Source: an uncultured Verrucomicrobiota bacterium (GTDB lineage Bacteria > Verrucomicrobiota > Verrucomicrobiia > Verrucomicrobiales > Verrucomicrobiaceae). Taken from it: 64,000 nucleotides of DNA. Numbering within the stretch: position 1 is the first letter of the stretch; the number at the start of each line of letters is the position of its first letter. Where the stretch lies: contig CAINGK010000150.1 in the NCBI GenBank assembly GCA_903848465.1, positions 38,392 through 102,391 on the forward strand, read 5' to 3'. A model generated the notes under the pieces. That model saw only the letters and a list, made by a program, of their open reading frames with translations, had not been told where the DNA came from and searched no databases. The position numbers were made by a program, and so were the translations under genes. Below are positions 1 through 8,887 of the stretch, piece by piece.

Positions 1-2
1 CC

Positions 3-560
3 GATGCCGCGGATCTGAGCCGCGCCGAGATGCAGGGCCGGGCCGATGCGCTGGCCATGCACCGCGCGTGGAAGCGTGACATTCCCGCTTTTGCGGACTC
101 CTATTTTCTTGAAGCCTATCCGTGGATCGGCGTGCGTGAGTCGCGCCGCCTCATCGGCCAGCACATTTTGAACGAGGAGGAAATCATGCAGGGGCGGCGC
201 TTTGACGACGCCATCGCCACCGGCTGCTGGTATCTCGATCTGCACCCGAACAAGACTGTCGTCGGCAGTGCGAATGACTTTGACCCCAAGAAGGTGCAGC
301 CCGGGCCTTATGACATACCGTATCGCTCGCTCGTGCCGCAGCAGATCGAAAACCTGCTCGTCGCAGGCCGGTGCCACAGTGCCACACGAGGGGCCCATGC
401 CTCCACGCGCGTGACTGTCACCGCCATGGCACTCGGCGAGGCGGCAGGTTGTGCGGCGGCGATGAGCTTGAAGCAGAAAACTTCGGTGGCGTCGCTTAAT
501 GGTCAACGGGTGCGCGAAACTCTCTCTCAACAAAATTCCGGTCCTTTTACTGATTCCTAA
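3..560 (+). CDS. FAD-dependent oxidoreductase, C-terminal part (5' truncated by window)
   Basis: The frame is open from the first complete codon of the window to a stop at 558-560, so the true start lies upstream. The visible 185 residues match the C-terminal part of the FAD-dependent oxidoreductases (PF12831 type) common in Planctomycetes and Verrucomicrobiota. Features include an R-E-S-R-R-L-I-G segment near position 150 and a C-terminal NLLVAGRC segment near 355, followed by S-A-T-R-G and a Gly/Ala-rich helix (ALGEAAGCAAA) that normally closes the FAD pocket. The substrate is unknown; family members are annotated as oxidising sugars or organic acids. It sits 3 bp before the SDR gene, so it is probably the first visible gene of the sulfatase-rich operon. 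The N-terminal Rossmann GxGxxG cannot be checked. Confidence 0.75.
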   Translation, partial: DAADLSRAEMQGRADALAMHRAWKRDIPAFADSYFLEAYPWIGVRESRRLIGQHILNEEEIMQGRRFDDAIATGCWYLDLHPNKTVVGSANDFDPKKVQPGPYDIPYRSLVPQQIENLLVAGRCHSATRGAHASTRVTVTAMALGEAAGCAAAMSLKQKTSVASLNGQRVRETLSQQNSGPFTDS

Positions 561-563
561 CAC

Positions 564-1364
564 ATGTCCCGTCTTCAAAACAAAGTCATCATCGTCACCG
601 GCAGCGTCACCGGCATCGGTAAAGCCATCGCCAAACGCTGCGTTGCTGAGGGAGCCCGCGTGCTCATTCATGGTCTTGAGCAGGATCTTGGCGATCAAAC
701 TGTCGCTGAACTCGGCGCTGAAAACGCCACACTCGTCATCAAGGATCTTGCTGACGAAGCAGCACCGCAATTACTGGTGGATCAAGCCATCAAGGCTTTT
801 GGCAAAATCGATGCCGTGGTGAACAACGCCGCACAGGTGGGCGCGGGGAACCTACAGACCACGGACGGTGCTTGGTTTCGCCGCATGCTGGAGATCAACT
901 GCGTCGTTCCTTACCTCATCATCCGTGCCGCGCTTCCGCACCTTCGAGAAACGCATGGCAACATCATCAACATTGGCAGCGTCAATGCCTACAGCGGAGA
1001 GCCCAACCTCATGCCTTACAGCGTCAGCAAGGGCGCCCTCATGACGCTGACGCGCAATCTGGGCGACACGCTCATGCGCGAGGACGGTGTGCGGGTGAAC
1101 CAGATCAATCCCGGCTGGGTGCTCACGGAAAACGAGGCGAAGCGCAAACGCGAACACGGCCTGCGTGAAGACTGGTATGCCGATCTACCCAAGGTCTATG
1201 CTCCCTCAGGACGCATCATCTGGCCCGATGAGATCGCCGCATGCGCCGCCTGGCTGCTGGCCGATGAATGCGGTCCCATCAGCGGCCAGGTGTTCGACTT
1301 GGAACAGTATCCCTTCATCGGCCGCAATCCGCCCAAAGACACCACCACCATTCCCTCCAAATAA
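564..1364 (+). CDS. SDR family NAD(P)-dependent oxidoreductase
   Basis: This is a 266-residue classical short-chain dehydrogenase/reductase, the usual length for the family. The cofactor motif TGxxxGIG spans residues 12-19, NNAA is at 87-90, the catalytic Ser is at 139, and the YxxxK pair is Y152/K156, so the active site is complete. There is no signal peptide, so it is cytoplasmic. It starts 3 bp after the FAD oxidoreductase and ends 5 bp before a TIM-barrel isomerase, which suggests translational coupling and a role in oxidising or reducing a sugar or sugar acid released by the cluster. The exact substrate cannot be told from sequence. No Shine-Dalgarno is obvious, as for several genes here. 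Confidence 0.9.
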   Translation: MSRLQNKVIIVTGSVTGIGKAIAKRCVAEGARVLIHGLEQDLGDQTVAELGAENATLVIKDLADEAAPQLLVDQAIKAFGKIDAVVNNAAQVGAGNLQTTDGAWFRRMLEINCVVPYLIIRAALPHLRETHGNIINIGSVNAYSGEPNLMPYSVSKGALMTLTRNLGDTLMREDGVRVNQINPGWVLTENEAKRKREHGLREDWYADLPKVYAPSGRIIWPDEIAACAAWLLADECGPISGQVFDLEQYPFIGRNPPKDTTTIPSK

Positions 1365-1369
1365 CCACC

Positions 1370-2257
1370 ATGCCAAAACTCGCCGCTTTCCCCAAAGCCT
1401 TCATGCAGGCCCTCTGCAAAGAAGGAACCATGACCGTCTCCGAATGGATTCAACTCGCCTCCAAGCTCGATGTGCAGGGCCTCGAATGGTATGCAGGCTT
1501 TCTGGAGATGGCCGATGAGAGCAACTGGCCGCGCTTTCGCAAGGAAGTCGAGGACACCGGCAAGGTGATCCCGATGATGTGCTGCTCGCCCGACTTCACC
1601 CACCCGGACGCCTCATTCCGTGACAAGGAGATCGCGAAGCAGAAACGCTGGATCGACATGACACACACGCTCGGCGGATCGTACTGCCGCGTACTCAGCG
1701 GGCAACGTCGTCCAGAGCTGACGCTTGATGAGGGAGTCAAACTCGCAGCGGACTCGATCTACGCTTGCCTGCCCTATGCGCAGGAGCGCGGGATCACTCT
1801 GATCATTGAGAATCACTACAAGGACGATTTCTGGGATTATCCCGAATTCGCCCAAAAGATGGATGTCTTCTGCAAACTCGTGGATGCGGTGAATCACCCG
1901 AACTTCGGCGTGAACTATGACCCATCGAACACCTACCTCGCGGGTGAAGACCCGATTGAGCTGCTGAAGCGTGTCTCGCACCGCGTCGTGACCATGCACG
2001 CCAGCGACCGCTATCTGGCTGAAGGCACGATTGAAGATCTGCGCAAAGAAGAAGGCGGCGCGCAGGGCTATGCCAAGCGCCTGCGTCATGGCGAGATCGG
2101 CAAAGGCCTGAATGACTACGACGCCATCTTCACCGAACTGAAGAGCAAAGGCTTCAACGGCTGGATCAGCATCGAGGACGGTGTCGATGGCATGGAGCAG
2201 CTCGCACGCAGTGTGGAGTTCCTGAAAAAGAAGATCGCCATTTATTGGCCGCAGTAG
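1370..2257 (+). CDS. sugar phosphate isomerase/epimerase (xylose isomerase-like TIM barrel)
   Basis: The 295-residue protein starts at ATG 1370. The frame is open further upstream but overlaps the SDR gene, and the ATG fits the tight operon spacing. Four divalent-metal ligands of the AP-endonuclease 2/xylose-isomerase-like fold can be placed: Glu in IIENHY, Asp in NYDPSN, His in MHASD and the final Glu in ISIED. There is no signal peptide, so it is intracellular. Family members isomerise or epimerise ketoses or keto-sugars, and some lyse 3-keto-glycosides. Next to an FAD oxidoreductase and an SDR it may act on an oxidised sugar intermediate; this is inference. It is one of four distinct members of this family in the window. 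Confidence 0.85.
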   Translation: MPKLAAFPKAFMQALCKEGTMTVSEWIQLASKLDVQGLEWYAGFLEMADESNWPRFRKEVEDTGKVIPMMCCSPDFTHPDASFRDKEIAKQKRWIDMTHTLGGSYCRVLSGQRRPELTLDEGVKLAADSIYACLPYAQERGITLIIENHYKDDFWDYPEFAQKMDVFCKLVDAVNHPNFGVNYDPSNTYLAGEDPIELLKRVSHRVVTMHASDRYLAEGTIEDLRKEEGGAQGYAKRLRHGEIGKGLNDYDAIFTELKSKGFNGWISIEDGVDGMEQLARSVEFLKKKIAIYWPQ

Positions 2258-2282
2258 GCGATTCCGCTACCTCAATTCTGTT

Positions 2283-4076
2283 ATGAATACCAACCCGCGC
2301 AATCTCCTGGGAGGCATCTTCCTGCTCACATCTCTCTGGCTGAGTGCCGCTGCGCATGCCGCCGACAAACCACTCCCCGCGTGCAATCGATTGCGCTTTG
2401 AGCCAGCGCCAGGAAGCGAACAAGCCATGGTGGGAGCCAAGCTGGAGGGCTCCAATACCTCGCGCACCGAAGGCTATGTCACGCTTGCAACGATCAAGGA
2501 CGCACCGACGGCCAAGACCTGGACCGAGGTGAAGTTTGAGAACACCAAGTTGTATCGTTGGGTGCGCCTGTCGATGCCTTCGGGGGCAACGATCAAGATG
2601 GGTAAGGTGGAGATCTTTGCCAATGACCAACTTCTCGCAGACGACGGCAAGGGGGCCAAGTTCACCCCATTTGTCGAAGGCAAAGATGCGGTGAACGACA
2701 GCGCCATTGGCTTTGATTTATTCGCCACTGCAACTCCGAACCGGCCTGCCTTTTCACCAGCGGAAAGCGATTTGGGTGGCCCCACGGATGTGACACTCAG
2801 CGGACCACGCGGTGCAACCATTCGCTACACGCTCGATGGCAGCACGCCCACTGCAGATCATGGCGAGACCTATACGAAGCCGATCCACATCGATAAGAAC
2901 ACGACGATCACAGCCATCACCATAGCGCCAGACCGTACCGCGCCGAGCCTGGCCGTGCCGGTGACGTATTTGCTGAAGGATCAGGCCAAGCCGGAACTCT
3001 TCACCGCGCACATCGGCAACAGCCTCACGGGCACCTGCGGCAACTTCTGGCGCTACGCACGCACGGCGGGCTACGCGCACCATCAGGAGTCGTTTTTGCG
3101 ACCTGGAGCGCTCACGCGTGAGAACTGGGCGGTCGCGACCGGTGACTACAAAAATGACAAGCTGGCCAACGCCAAGGAGATGCAGTCACAGAAACGTGGT
3201 ACGCAGACATGGGATGACTACTGGAACAAAATCGGCAAGGTGGATCTCATCACCCTGCAGCCGCGCGACTTCGATCTGGACAAGGAGATCGCCGCTGAGA
3301 TCAGCTTCATCCGAAAATTTCGCGAGAAGTCGCCGGATCTGCAGCCCTGGCTTTACTGCGAGTGGGTGGAGATGAAACGCGCACGCCCCACTGACAACGG
3401 CACGGTGCCGAGCTATCAAATGAAAAAGACCTTCCCGGCATTGACCTGGGAGGAATCGATGAGCGCCATGCTGCTTTATGTCGAAGAACTGCAGCACCGG
3501 CTCGGCGAACAGCTCCATGAAGGCAAACCGGCGCACATCATCCCGAGCGCGCTGGCGATGGGTTGGATCAAAAACATGATCGACCACGGCCAGTTTCCCG
3601 GCGTGAAGCCCGGCTCATTCTACCCGCTGCTGTTCAATGATCAGGTGCATCCCGCCAGCGGGCCGATTCACAATTCGGCGAATGGAGCGTACCTCGTCGA
3701 TCTCACCTGGTATTCAGCCTTCTACCGTGAGGTGCCGGAAGGTAAAACTCAACCCATCGAGACCACGTTCACTCCTGAACAAGCGCGCATCATCGAACGC
3801 CTCGCCTGGGATGTGATCAAGAACTACCCCGACTGCGGCCTCTATGAAGAGGGCAAAGAGCCCTGCGGCAAACCGCAGTTCAGCAACGATGGCAAGACCA
3901 TCACACTTAAATCTTCGACTCCCGGCGCATGGTTCCGCTACACGCTCGATGGAACCATGCCAACACGCACACGTGGCTACGTCTATTGTGGCGCGATCAG
4001 CGTGCAGCCCGGCATTCAGGTGCACGCCATCGCTTTTAAAAGCGGCATGGCAGACAGCGTCGTTTCTTCACAGTAA
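2283..4076 (+). CDS. secreted SGNH-hydrolase-like protein flanked by chitobiase C-terminal-type domains
   Basis: The 597-residue protein has a signal peptide (about residues 1-26, ending AHA-A). A chitobiase/beta-hexosaminidase C-terminal-like domain follows at roughly 155-235 (ATIRYTLDGSTPT) and a second at the C terminus (WFRYTLDGTMPT, about 550-597). Between them an SGNH-esterase-like core is visible: the block I motif HIGNSLT with a candidate catalytic Ser, and DQVHPASG near residue 460 as the Asp-x-x-His block, followed by the family-typical N-G-A-Y-L segment. The likely role is esterase action on a polysaccharide in the periplasm or at the cell surface. The domain reading is by motif only. 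It lies between the intracellular isomerase and a secreted serine hydrolase in the same operon. Confidence 0.65.
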   Translation: MNTNPRNLLGGIFLLTSLWLSAAAHAADKPLPACNRLRFEPAPGSEQAMVGAKLEGSNTSRTEGYVTLATIKDAPTAKTWTEVKFENTKLYRWVRLSMPSGATIKMGKVEIFANDQLLADDGKGAKFTPFVEGKDAVNDSAIGFDLFATATPNRPAFSPAESDLGGPTDVTLSGPRGATIRYTLDGSTPTADHGETYTKPIHIDKNTTITAITIAPDRTAPSLAVPVTYLLKDQAKPELFTAHIGNSLTGTCGNFWRYARTAGYAHHQESFLRPGALTRENWAVATGDYKNDKLANAKEMQSQKRGTQTWDDYWNKIGKVDLITLQPRDFDLDKEIAAEISFIRKFREKSPDLQPWLYCEWVEMKRARPTDNGTVPSYQMKKTFPALTWEESMSAMLLYVEELQHRLGEQLHEGKPAHIIPSALAMGWIKNMIDHGQFPGVKPGSFYPLLFNDQVHPASGPIHNSANGAYLVDLTWYSAFYREVPEGKTQPIETTFTPEQARIIERLAWDVIKNYPDCGLYEEGKEPCGKPQFSNDGKTITLKSSTPGAWFRYTLDGTMPTRTRGYVYCGAISVQPGIQVHAIAFKSGMADSVVSSQ

Positions 4077-4088
4077 AAATCTACACAC

Positions 4089-5318
4089 ATGAAACCCATT
4101 ATCCTTTTCAGCTTTCTCGCGCTTGCACCACTCGTTCATGCCGAGAGTCCGCTTCAGCCTGTCCTGCAATCGTTGGTGGACAAGCACATTGCACCTGGCG
4201 TGGCTACGCTGGTCGCCAGCAAGGATAAAGTACTCGACCTTGAGGCGGTGGGCTATGCAAGCCTCGCCAACAAAACACCGATGCGGAAAGATGCGGTATT
4301 TTGGATCGCGTCGATGAGCAAATCGCTCACGGGTGCGGCGCTCATGATGCTCATTGATGAAGGTAAAGTGAGCCTGGATGATCCGGTGGAAAAGTTTCTG
4401 CCTGAATTCAAAGGGCAGCAGGTGAAGGCGGCGGATGGCACGCTGCACGCGCCGAAGCACCCGATCACCGTGCGTGAGGTGATGTGCCACACCAGCGGCC
4501 TCGTGCTCGCGAATGAGAAGGGATTGAAGATGACACAGTCATTGCAGGATAATGTGAAGTTGTTTGCTTCCTACCCTCTGCGTCAGGAACCGGGCACCAA
4601 ATACGAGTACAACAACTGCGGCATCGATACTGGCGGTCGCATCATCGAGGTATTGAGTGGCATGAGCTACATAGCTTTCATGCAGAAGCGTCTGTTTGAC
4701 CCGCTGGGCATGAAGGACACGACCTTCTGGCCAAACGAAGAACAGGCGTCACGTTTGGCGCATACAGCACGCTTCACTGCGGACAAGACAGGTCTTGAAG
4801 AGATCAAGCAGGACAAGGATGTCGAGCAGCGCATCATCGACAAATGGAGCGAAGGCGTCCATGTGCCGCGTGCGCTCACCGCCGACATGGGCGCAGGTGT
4901 GGCCTTCAGCTACGCCAAGCACTATGGCGAACCGGCTGGCGGCTTCTACTCCACTGCGGCCGATGTGGGCGTATTCTGCCGCATGCTGCTCAATGGCGGC
5001 ACGCTGGATGGAAAACGTTACCTCTCCGAGCAGGCCGTGAAACAGATGTCCGCCATTCAAACCGGCGATGTGCCTGTGAGTCCTGATTCGGCTTATGGTG
5101 TGGGCTTTTCGATCAAGCTCAAGGATGAGGAAGGCCCCAGTGTAGGCAGTTTCGGCCACCGTGGTGCGCGCCGCACGGCCATGTGGATCGATCTGAAGAA
5201 CGAGCTTGCCATGGTGATTCTCGTCGAGCGATTCGACATGACCGGTGAGGAACAGAAGATCATGTACGGTGGCTTCATGAAGGCGGCGGTGGCTGCCTTT
5301 GGGAAATCAAAACGTTGA
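4089..5318 (+). CDS. secreted beta-lactamase-related serine hydrolase (class C/esterase fold)
   Basis: The 409-residue protein has a signal peptide (MKPIILFSFLALAPLVHA). It carries the class C beta-lactamase/DD-peptidase/esterase signature: S-x-x-K with Ser75 and Lys78 (WIASMSKS), Y-x-N at Y174-N176, and a late H-R-G (GSFGHRG) in the position of the KTG/HxG box. This family (PF00144) includes esterases and penicillin-binding-like hydrolases, so the name does not imply antibiotic resistance. In a cluster with sulfatases and SGNH proteins an esterase acting on acylated sugars is the most economical role. It starts 12 bp after the preceding gene and ends 28 bp before a sulfatase. Confidence 0.8.
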   Translation: MKPIILFSFLALAPLVHAESPLQPVLQSLVDKHIAPGVATLVASKDKVLDLEAVGYASLANKTPMRKDAVFWIASMSKSLTGAALMMLIDEGKVSLDDPVEKFLPEFKGQQVKAADGTLHAPKHPITVREVMCHTSGLVLANEKGLKMTQSLQDNVKLFASYPLRQEPGTKYEYNNCGIDTGGRIIEVLSGMSYIAFMQKRLFDPLGMKDTTFWPNEEQASRLAHTARFTADKTGLEEIKQDKDVEQRIIDKWSEGVHVPRALTADMGAGVAFSYAKHYGEPAGGFYSTAADVGVFCRMLLNGGTLDGKRYLSEQAVKQMSAIQTGDVPVSPDSAYGVGFSIKLKDEEGPSVGSFGHRGARRTAMWIDLKNELAMVILVERFDMTGEEQKIMYGGFMKAAVAAFGKSKR

Positions 5319-5346
5319 GCATGCGATATGAAACCAACCCGCAGAG

Positions 5347-6801
5347 ATGAACAAAGATTCCCACCGCTTCCATCTGACGCTCCTTTGCCTTGCGTCATTC
5401 TGCGCACTGCATTCGTCGTTTGCTGCCACGCGGCAACCTAACATTCTCTTCATCCTTGCTGACGACATGGGCTGGAGCGACCTCGGCTGCTACGGGGCGG
5501 ATTTGCACGAAACACCGCATATTGATCGGTTCGCAGGCGAATCGGTGCGTTTCACCAATGCCTATGCCATGTCCGTCTGCTCGCCGACGCGCTCGACCTT
5601 GATGACGGGCAAGCATGCGGCACGGCTGCATTTCACGATCTGGGCCGAAGGCGCTGAGAGTGGCGGCCCGAAGAACCGTAAACTGCGCGAAGCACCGTCC
5701 ATCTGGAATCTTCCACACACTGAAACGACCATCGCCAAGCATCTGCATGATGCAGGTTATCTCACCGCACTCGTAGGCAAATGGCATCTGGGCGACTGGT
5801 TGCATTATCCCGAGTCACATGGCTTTGACATCAACATCGGCGGCACCAATTGGGGCGCGCCGCAGACCTTTTGGTGGCCTTACAGCGGCAGCGGCCACTT
5901 TGGGGATGAATTTCGTTATGTACCGCACCTGGAATTCGGCAAGCCGGGCGAGTACCTGACGGACCGGCTCACCGATGAGGCGATCAAGGTGATCGACCAT
6001 GCTGGCAAACAGCCCTTCTTCATCTATCTCGCGCATCATTCAGTGCATACGCCGATCGAAGCGAAAGAGGCCGATGTACAAATCTTTGATGCCAAGCTGC
6101 GCGACGGCATGAAGCACAAACACGCTGTGTATGCTGCCATGAACAAGAATCTCGACGACGATGTGGGCCTCATTCTGGATCATTTGAAGGAGCGCGGCCT
6201 GGACAAGAACACACTCGTCATCTTCGCCAGTGATAACGGTGGCTACATCGGCTCAGACAAGGCTAGCGGCCGCGACATGCCGGTGACGAACAATGCACCG
6301 CTGCGCTCCGGCAAGGGCTCGCTTTATGAAGGCGGCATCCGCATTCCGCTGATCATCCGCTGGCCGGGCATCACCGGCACCGGCGGCATCTGTGACGAAC
6401 CCGTGGCGACGATGGACCTCTTCAACACCCTGCTCAGCGCCGCTGGCCTGCCCACCGAGGCAAATGACGGCCTGGATCTCACGCCGTTGCTGAAACAGCC
6501 GTCGTCGAAACTGGATCGTGACGCGCTGTTTTTCCATTATCCGCACTACTACCACACCACGACACCCGTCAGCGCTGTGAGGTCTCGCGACTGGAAGCTG
6601 CTGGAGTTCTTCGAAGACCAGCATCTCGAACTCTACCACCTCAGTGACGACTTCAGTGAGCAGCACGATCTCGCCAAAGAGATGCCAGACAAAGCCAATG
6701 TCCTGCGCGATCAGCTTCATGCGTGGCGCACCGCCGTGGGTGCTGCGCTGCCCGTGACGAATCCCGATTTCAAACCCGGCAAACCCAAGGCCAAACCATG
6801 A
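5347..6801 (+). CDS. secreted type I sulfatase (1 of 5)
   Basis: A 484-residue arylsulfatase-family protein with a signal peptide (about residues 1-27). The N-terminal metal-binding Asp pair is D39-D40 (ILADDMGWSD). The formylglycine motif is C78-S-P-T-R82 with the conserved downstream TLMTGKH. GKWHLG (Lys and His of the active site), HHSVHTP and SDNGG follow in family order. It hydrolyses a sulfate ester after Cys78 has been converted to formylglycine by a maturation enzyme that is not encoded in this window. Its stop overlaps the next start by 4 bp (ATGA), so the two are translationally coupled. The sulfated position recognised cannot be deduced. Confidence 0.95.
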   Translation: MNKDSHRFHLTLLCLASFCALHSSFAATRQPNILFILADDMGWSDLGCYGADLHETPHIDRFAGESVRFTNAYAMSVCSPTRSTLMTGKHAARLHFTIWAEGAESGGPKNRKLREAPSIWNLPHTETTIAKHLHDAGYLTALVGKWHLGDWLHYPESHGFDINIGGTNWGAPQTFWWPYSGSGHFGDEFRYVPHLEFGKPGEYLTDRLTDEAIKVIDHAGKQPFFIYLAHHSVHTPIEAKEADVQIFDAKLRDGMKHKHAVYAAMNKNLDDDVGLILDHLKERGLDKNTLVIFASDNGGYIGSDKASGRDMPVTNNAPLRSGKGSLYEGGIRIPLIIRWPGITGTGGICDEPVATMDLFNTLLSAAGLPTEANDGLDLTPLLKQPSSKLDRDALFFHYPHYYHTTTPVSAVRSRDWKLLEFFEDQHLELYHLSDDFSEQHDLAKEMPDKANVLRDQLHAWRTAVGAALPVTNPDFKPGKPKAKP

Positions 6802-8825
6802 AATATCCCACTATTGCCCGCCTTCATTTTGCAGCCTTGATGCTGGTGCCTTTTGCCCTCCCCGCTTTCGGTGACGAAACCCTTCCAAGCAAAGATGCCG
6901 TGGCTGAACGCTCTGGCTTGCGCTGTGTCAGCAGCAAATCTTTCCCTGTGGCTGCCAACAGCCAGTTCATCCCCCTGATGGGCAATGACTTTGAAAGCAA
7001 TGGCAAACTGCCACCGGGCTGGGGCCATGGCTTGGACGAGATTGTTTCCAGCACCGATGCGCCTCAAGGCCACGCCTACTTTCGCATGAAAGTTAAAAAG
7101 GGCGCAGGCCTCAACAGCCCAATCATTTCCGGCCAGCCTGGGGGATTTTATTTTTTGAGCTTCTGGCTCAAGGCCCCCATCGAACCCTGGGGCACGATTG
7201 CGTTTACTTCGGATGAGCGGGAGCCCAGTTTCACAGTCATCCATACGCCCCTCTATTATCCGGTGGTCCCTGCCGAAACGTGGGCCCAGTGGCGGCAGGT
7301 GGGTTTCTATTTCATGCTGCCCCCGCAGTGCAAAACGATTCAGTTCAACCTGAATCCTCGGGAAGATGGCGCTGAGGGGCAGTTCATCAGTCTTGATGAC
7401 ATAAGGCTGCGCACCGTTGACGCGGCTGAAATGTCAGCCGCCTACCAGAACGAGCGGGCGAATCTGCCGCCTTACGACGTCACGCCCCACCCGGGTGACG
7501 GCAAGAACCTGGCGCTCTCAGTGGCCAAGTGGGAGGGCAGAGCCGGCATACCAGGCAAACCATTCGTGGTTTGGGCATTGGGGTCGAGTTTTACTGACTG
7601 GCAGGGAGGCGGCTATGAACTTATTGAGGCGATTCGCCAGCGTTTCCCCAAGGCCCCGCAGATCATCTATCGCAAGCATGGCGGTCCCGGCACTCCGTGG
7701 GAATTCGTCGATGGCTGGATCAAACAGTTTGTCGCTGTCGAAGAGCCCGACCTCATTTTCACCTACACCAGCGGCACGCTGGAAGGTCTTGAAGCCATGC
7801 TGACGGAGATACGACGGCACACCACTGCCGAGGTGATCGTCCCATCGCTGCACTTCAAGCCGGACAGCAAGATGACACCTGATGACATCGAGCACGGTGC
7901 CGGCGTGGCATGGTACAAGGTGCGGGAGATCTGCCAGAAACATGGAGCCGAATTCGTCGAGAACCGGCGGGAGATGGCTGAATATATCGCGCGTGAAAAG
8001 CTGAACCCCGACGACCTGCTGCATGATCACAATCATCAAAACATGCATGGGCGCATTCGGATCTGGGACAATGTGAGCCGCCACCTCACGAAGTCCGATC
8101 AGGCTGCCTACACACCCGAGTCCCGCGAACGACGCATTGCTGTGCTGCAACCTATGCAAAGCACCACTGAGAAAGTGAGCACCTCAGGTGATTGGAGCAA
8201 GAGTGATGGTCTTCTGCGCAGCAGCACGGCAGGGGCTCGTTTAAAGCTCACCTTCACTGGCAATCGCGTTGACTTGATCGGCCGCAGGACGATGTCAGGC
8301 GGCACAGTGAAAGTTTTACTCGATGGAGAGCCCGCTGATCAGGCTCCAGTTTTCGTGATGAACTGCATCAAGCCAGACAAGAAGAACTGGCGAATCCCTC
8401 ACTGCGTCGATCTGGGTGCCAATGCCACGCCGCAAAAATGGACGATCACGATGACCAGCAACACGGGCGACTACGACCTCGCAGGCAGTGTGACCGGACC
8501 TGATGGCACGGGTAATCTCGCATCAGCCTTCCGCAGCCGATCAGGACAAATCGGCATCGACCCCAAATTCTGGCGAGCAGGCCGGGTGGAAAAGAAAGAC
8601 CAGCCTGTGGAATACGGTGTCGCCAAAGAAGAGTTCTTTTCTTTCGAAGTTTATCGCGCTGCTGCGAGCGAGCTGAGTTTCAAAAGCGAGCACGCTGAGA
8701 CCGTCAATGTACCACTCGCGCGGAACCTGGACAACCGGCAGCACACGATCGAAATCGTGACTTCGGGCGATGGTGATGTGGCGATCGATTACCTCTACGT
8801 TTACCAGCCACCTGAGAACGATTGA
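6798..8825 (+). CDS. secreted SGNH/GDSL-like hydrolase with N- and C-terminal carbohydrate-binding-like regions
   Basis: The start at ATG 6798 is chosen because it overlaps the sulfatase stop (ATGA) and gives a clean signal peptide (MKYPTIARLHFAALMLVPFALPAFG); the frame is open upstream only inside the sulfatase gene. The product has 675 residues. An N-terminal beta-rich region (about 30-210) is followed by an SGNH-like core: ALGSSFTDW as block I (Ser candidate near residue 259) and HDHNHQNMHG (near 415) as the Asp/His block. The C-terminal 230 residues look like a beta-sandwich and end in IDYLYVYQPP. The probable role is deacetylation or de-esterification of the polysaccharide that the coupled sulfatase attacks. 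The fold assignment rests on motif order only. Confidence 0.6.
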   Translation: MKYPTIARLHFAALMLVPFALPAFGDETLPSKDAVAERSGLRCVSSKSFPVAANSQFIPLMGNDFESNGKLPPGWGHGLDEIVSSTDAPQGHAYFRMKVKKGAGLNSPIISGQPGGFYFLSFWLKAPIEPWGTIAFTSDEREPSFTVIHTPLYYPVVPAETWAQWRQVGFYFMLPPQCKTIQFNLNPREDGAEGQFISLDDIRLRTVDAAEMSAAYQNERANLPPYDVTPHPGDGKNLALSVAKWEGRAGIPGKPFVVWALGSSFTDWQGGGYELIEAIRQRFPKAPQIIYRKHGGPGTPWEFVDGWIKQFVAVEEPDLIFTYTSGTLEGLEAMLTEIRRHTTAEVIVPSLHFKPDSKMTPDDIEHGAGVAWYKVREICQKHGAEFVENRREMAEYIAREKLNPDDLLHDHNHQNMHGRIRIWDNVSRHLTKSDQAAYTPESRERRIAVLQPMQSTTEKVSTSGDWSKSDGLLRSSTAGARLKLTFTGNRVDLIGRRTMSGGTVKVLLDGEPADQAPVFVMNCIKPDKKNWRIPHCVDLGANATPQKWTITMTSNTGDYDLAGSVTGPDGTGNLASAFRSRSGQIGIDPKFWRAGRVEKKDQPVEYGVAKEEFFSFEVYRAAASELSFKSEHAETVNVPLARNLDNRQHTIEIVTSGDGDVAIDYLYVYQPPEND

Positions 8826-8887
8826 ACGCATGATGCGCTGCTGAAGACTCTGGATGCTCCCTGCAAGAAGCCCTGAACCAACAAATC

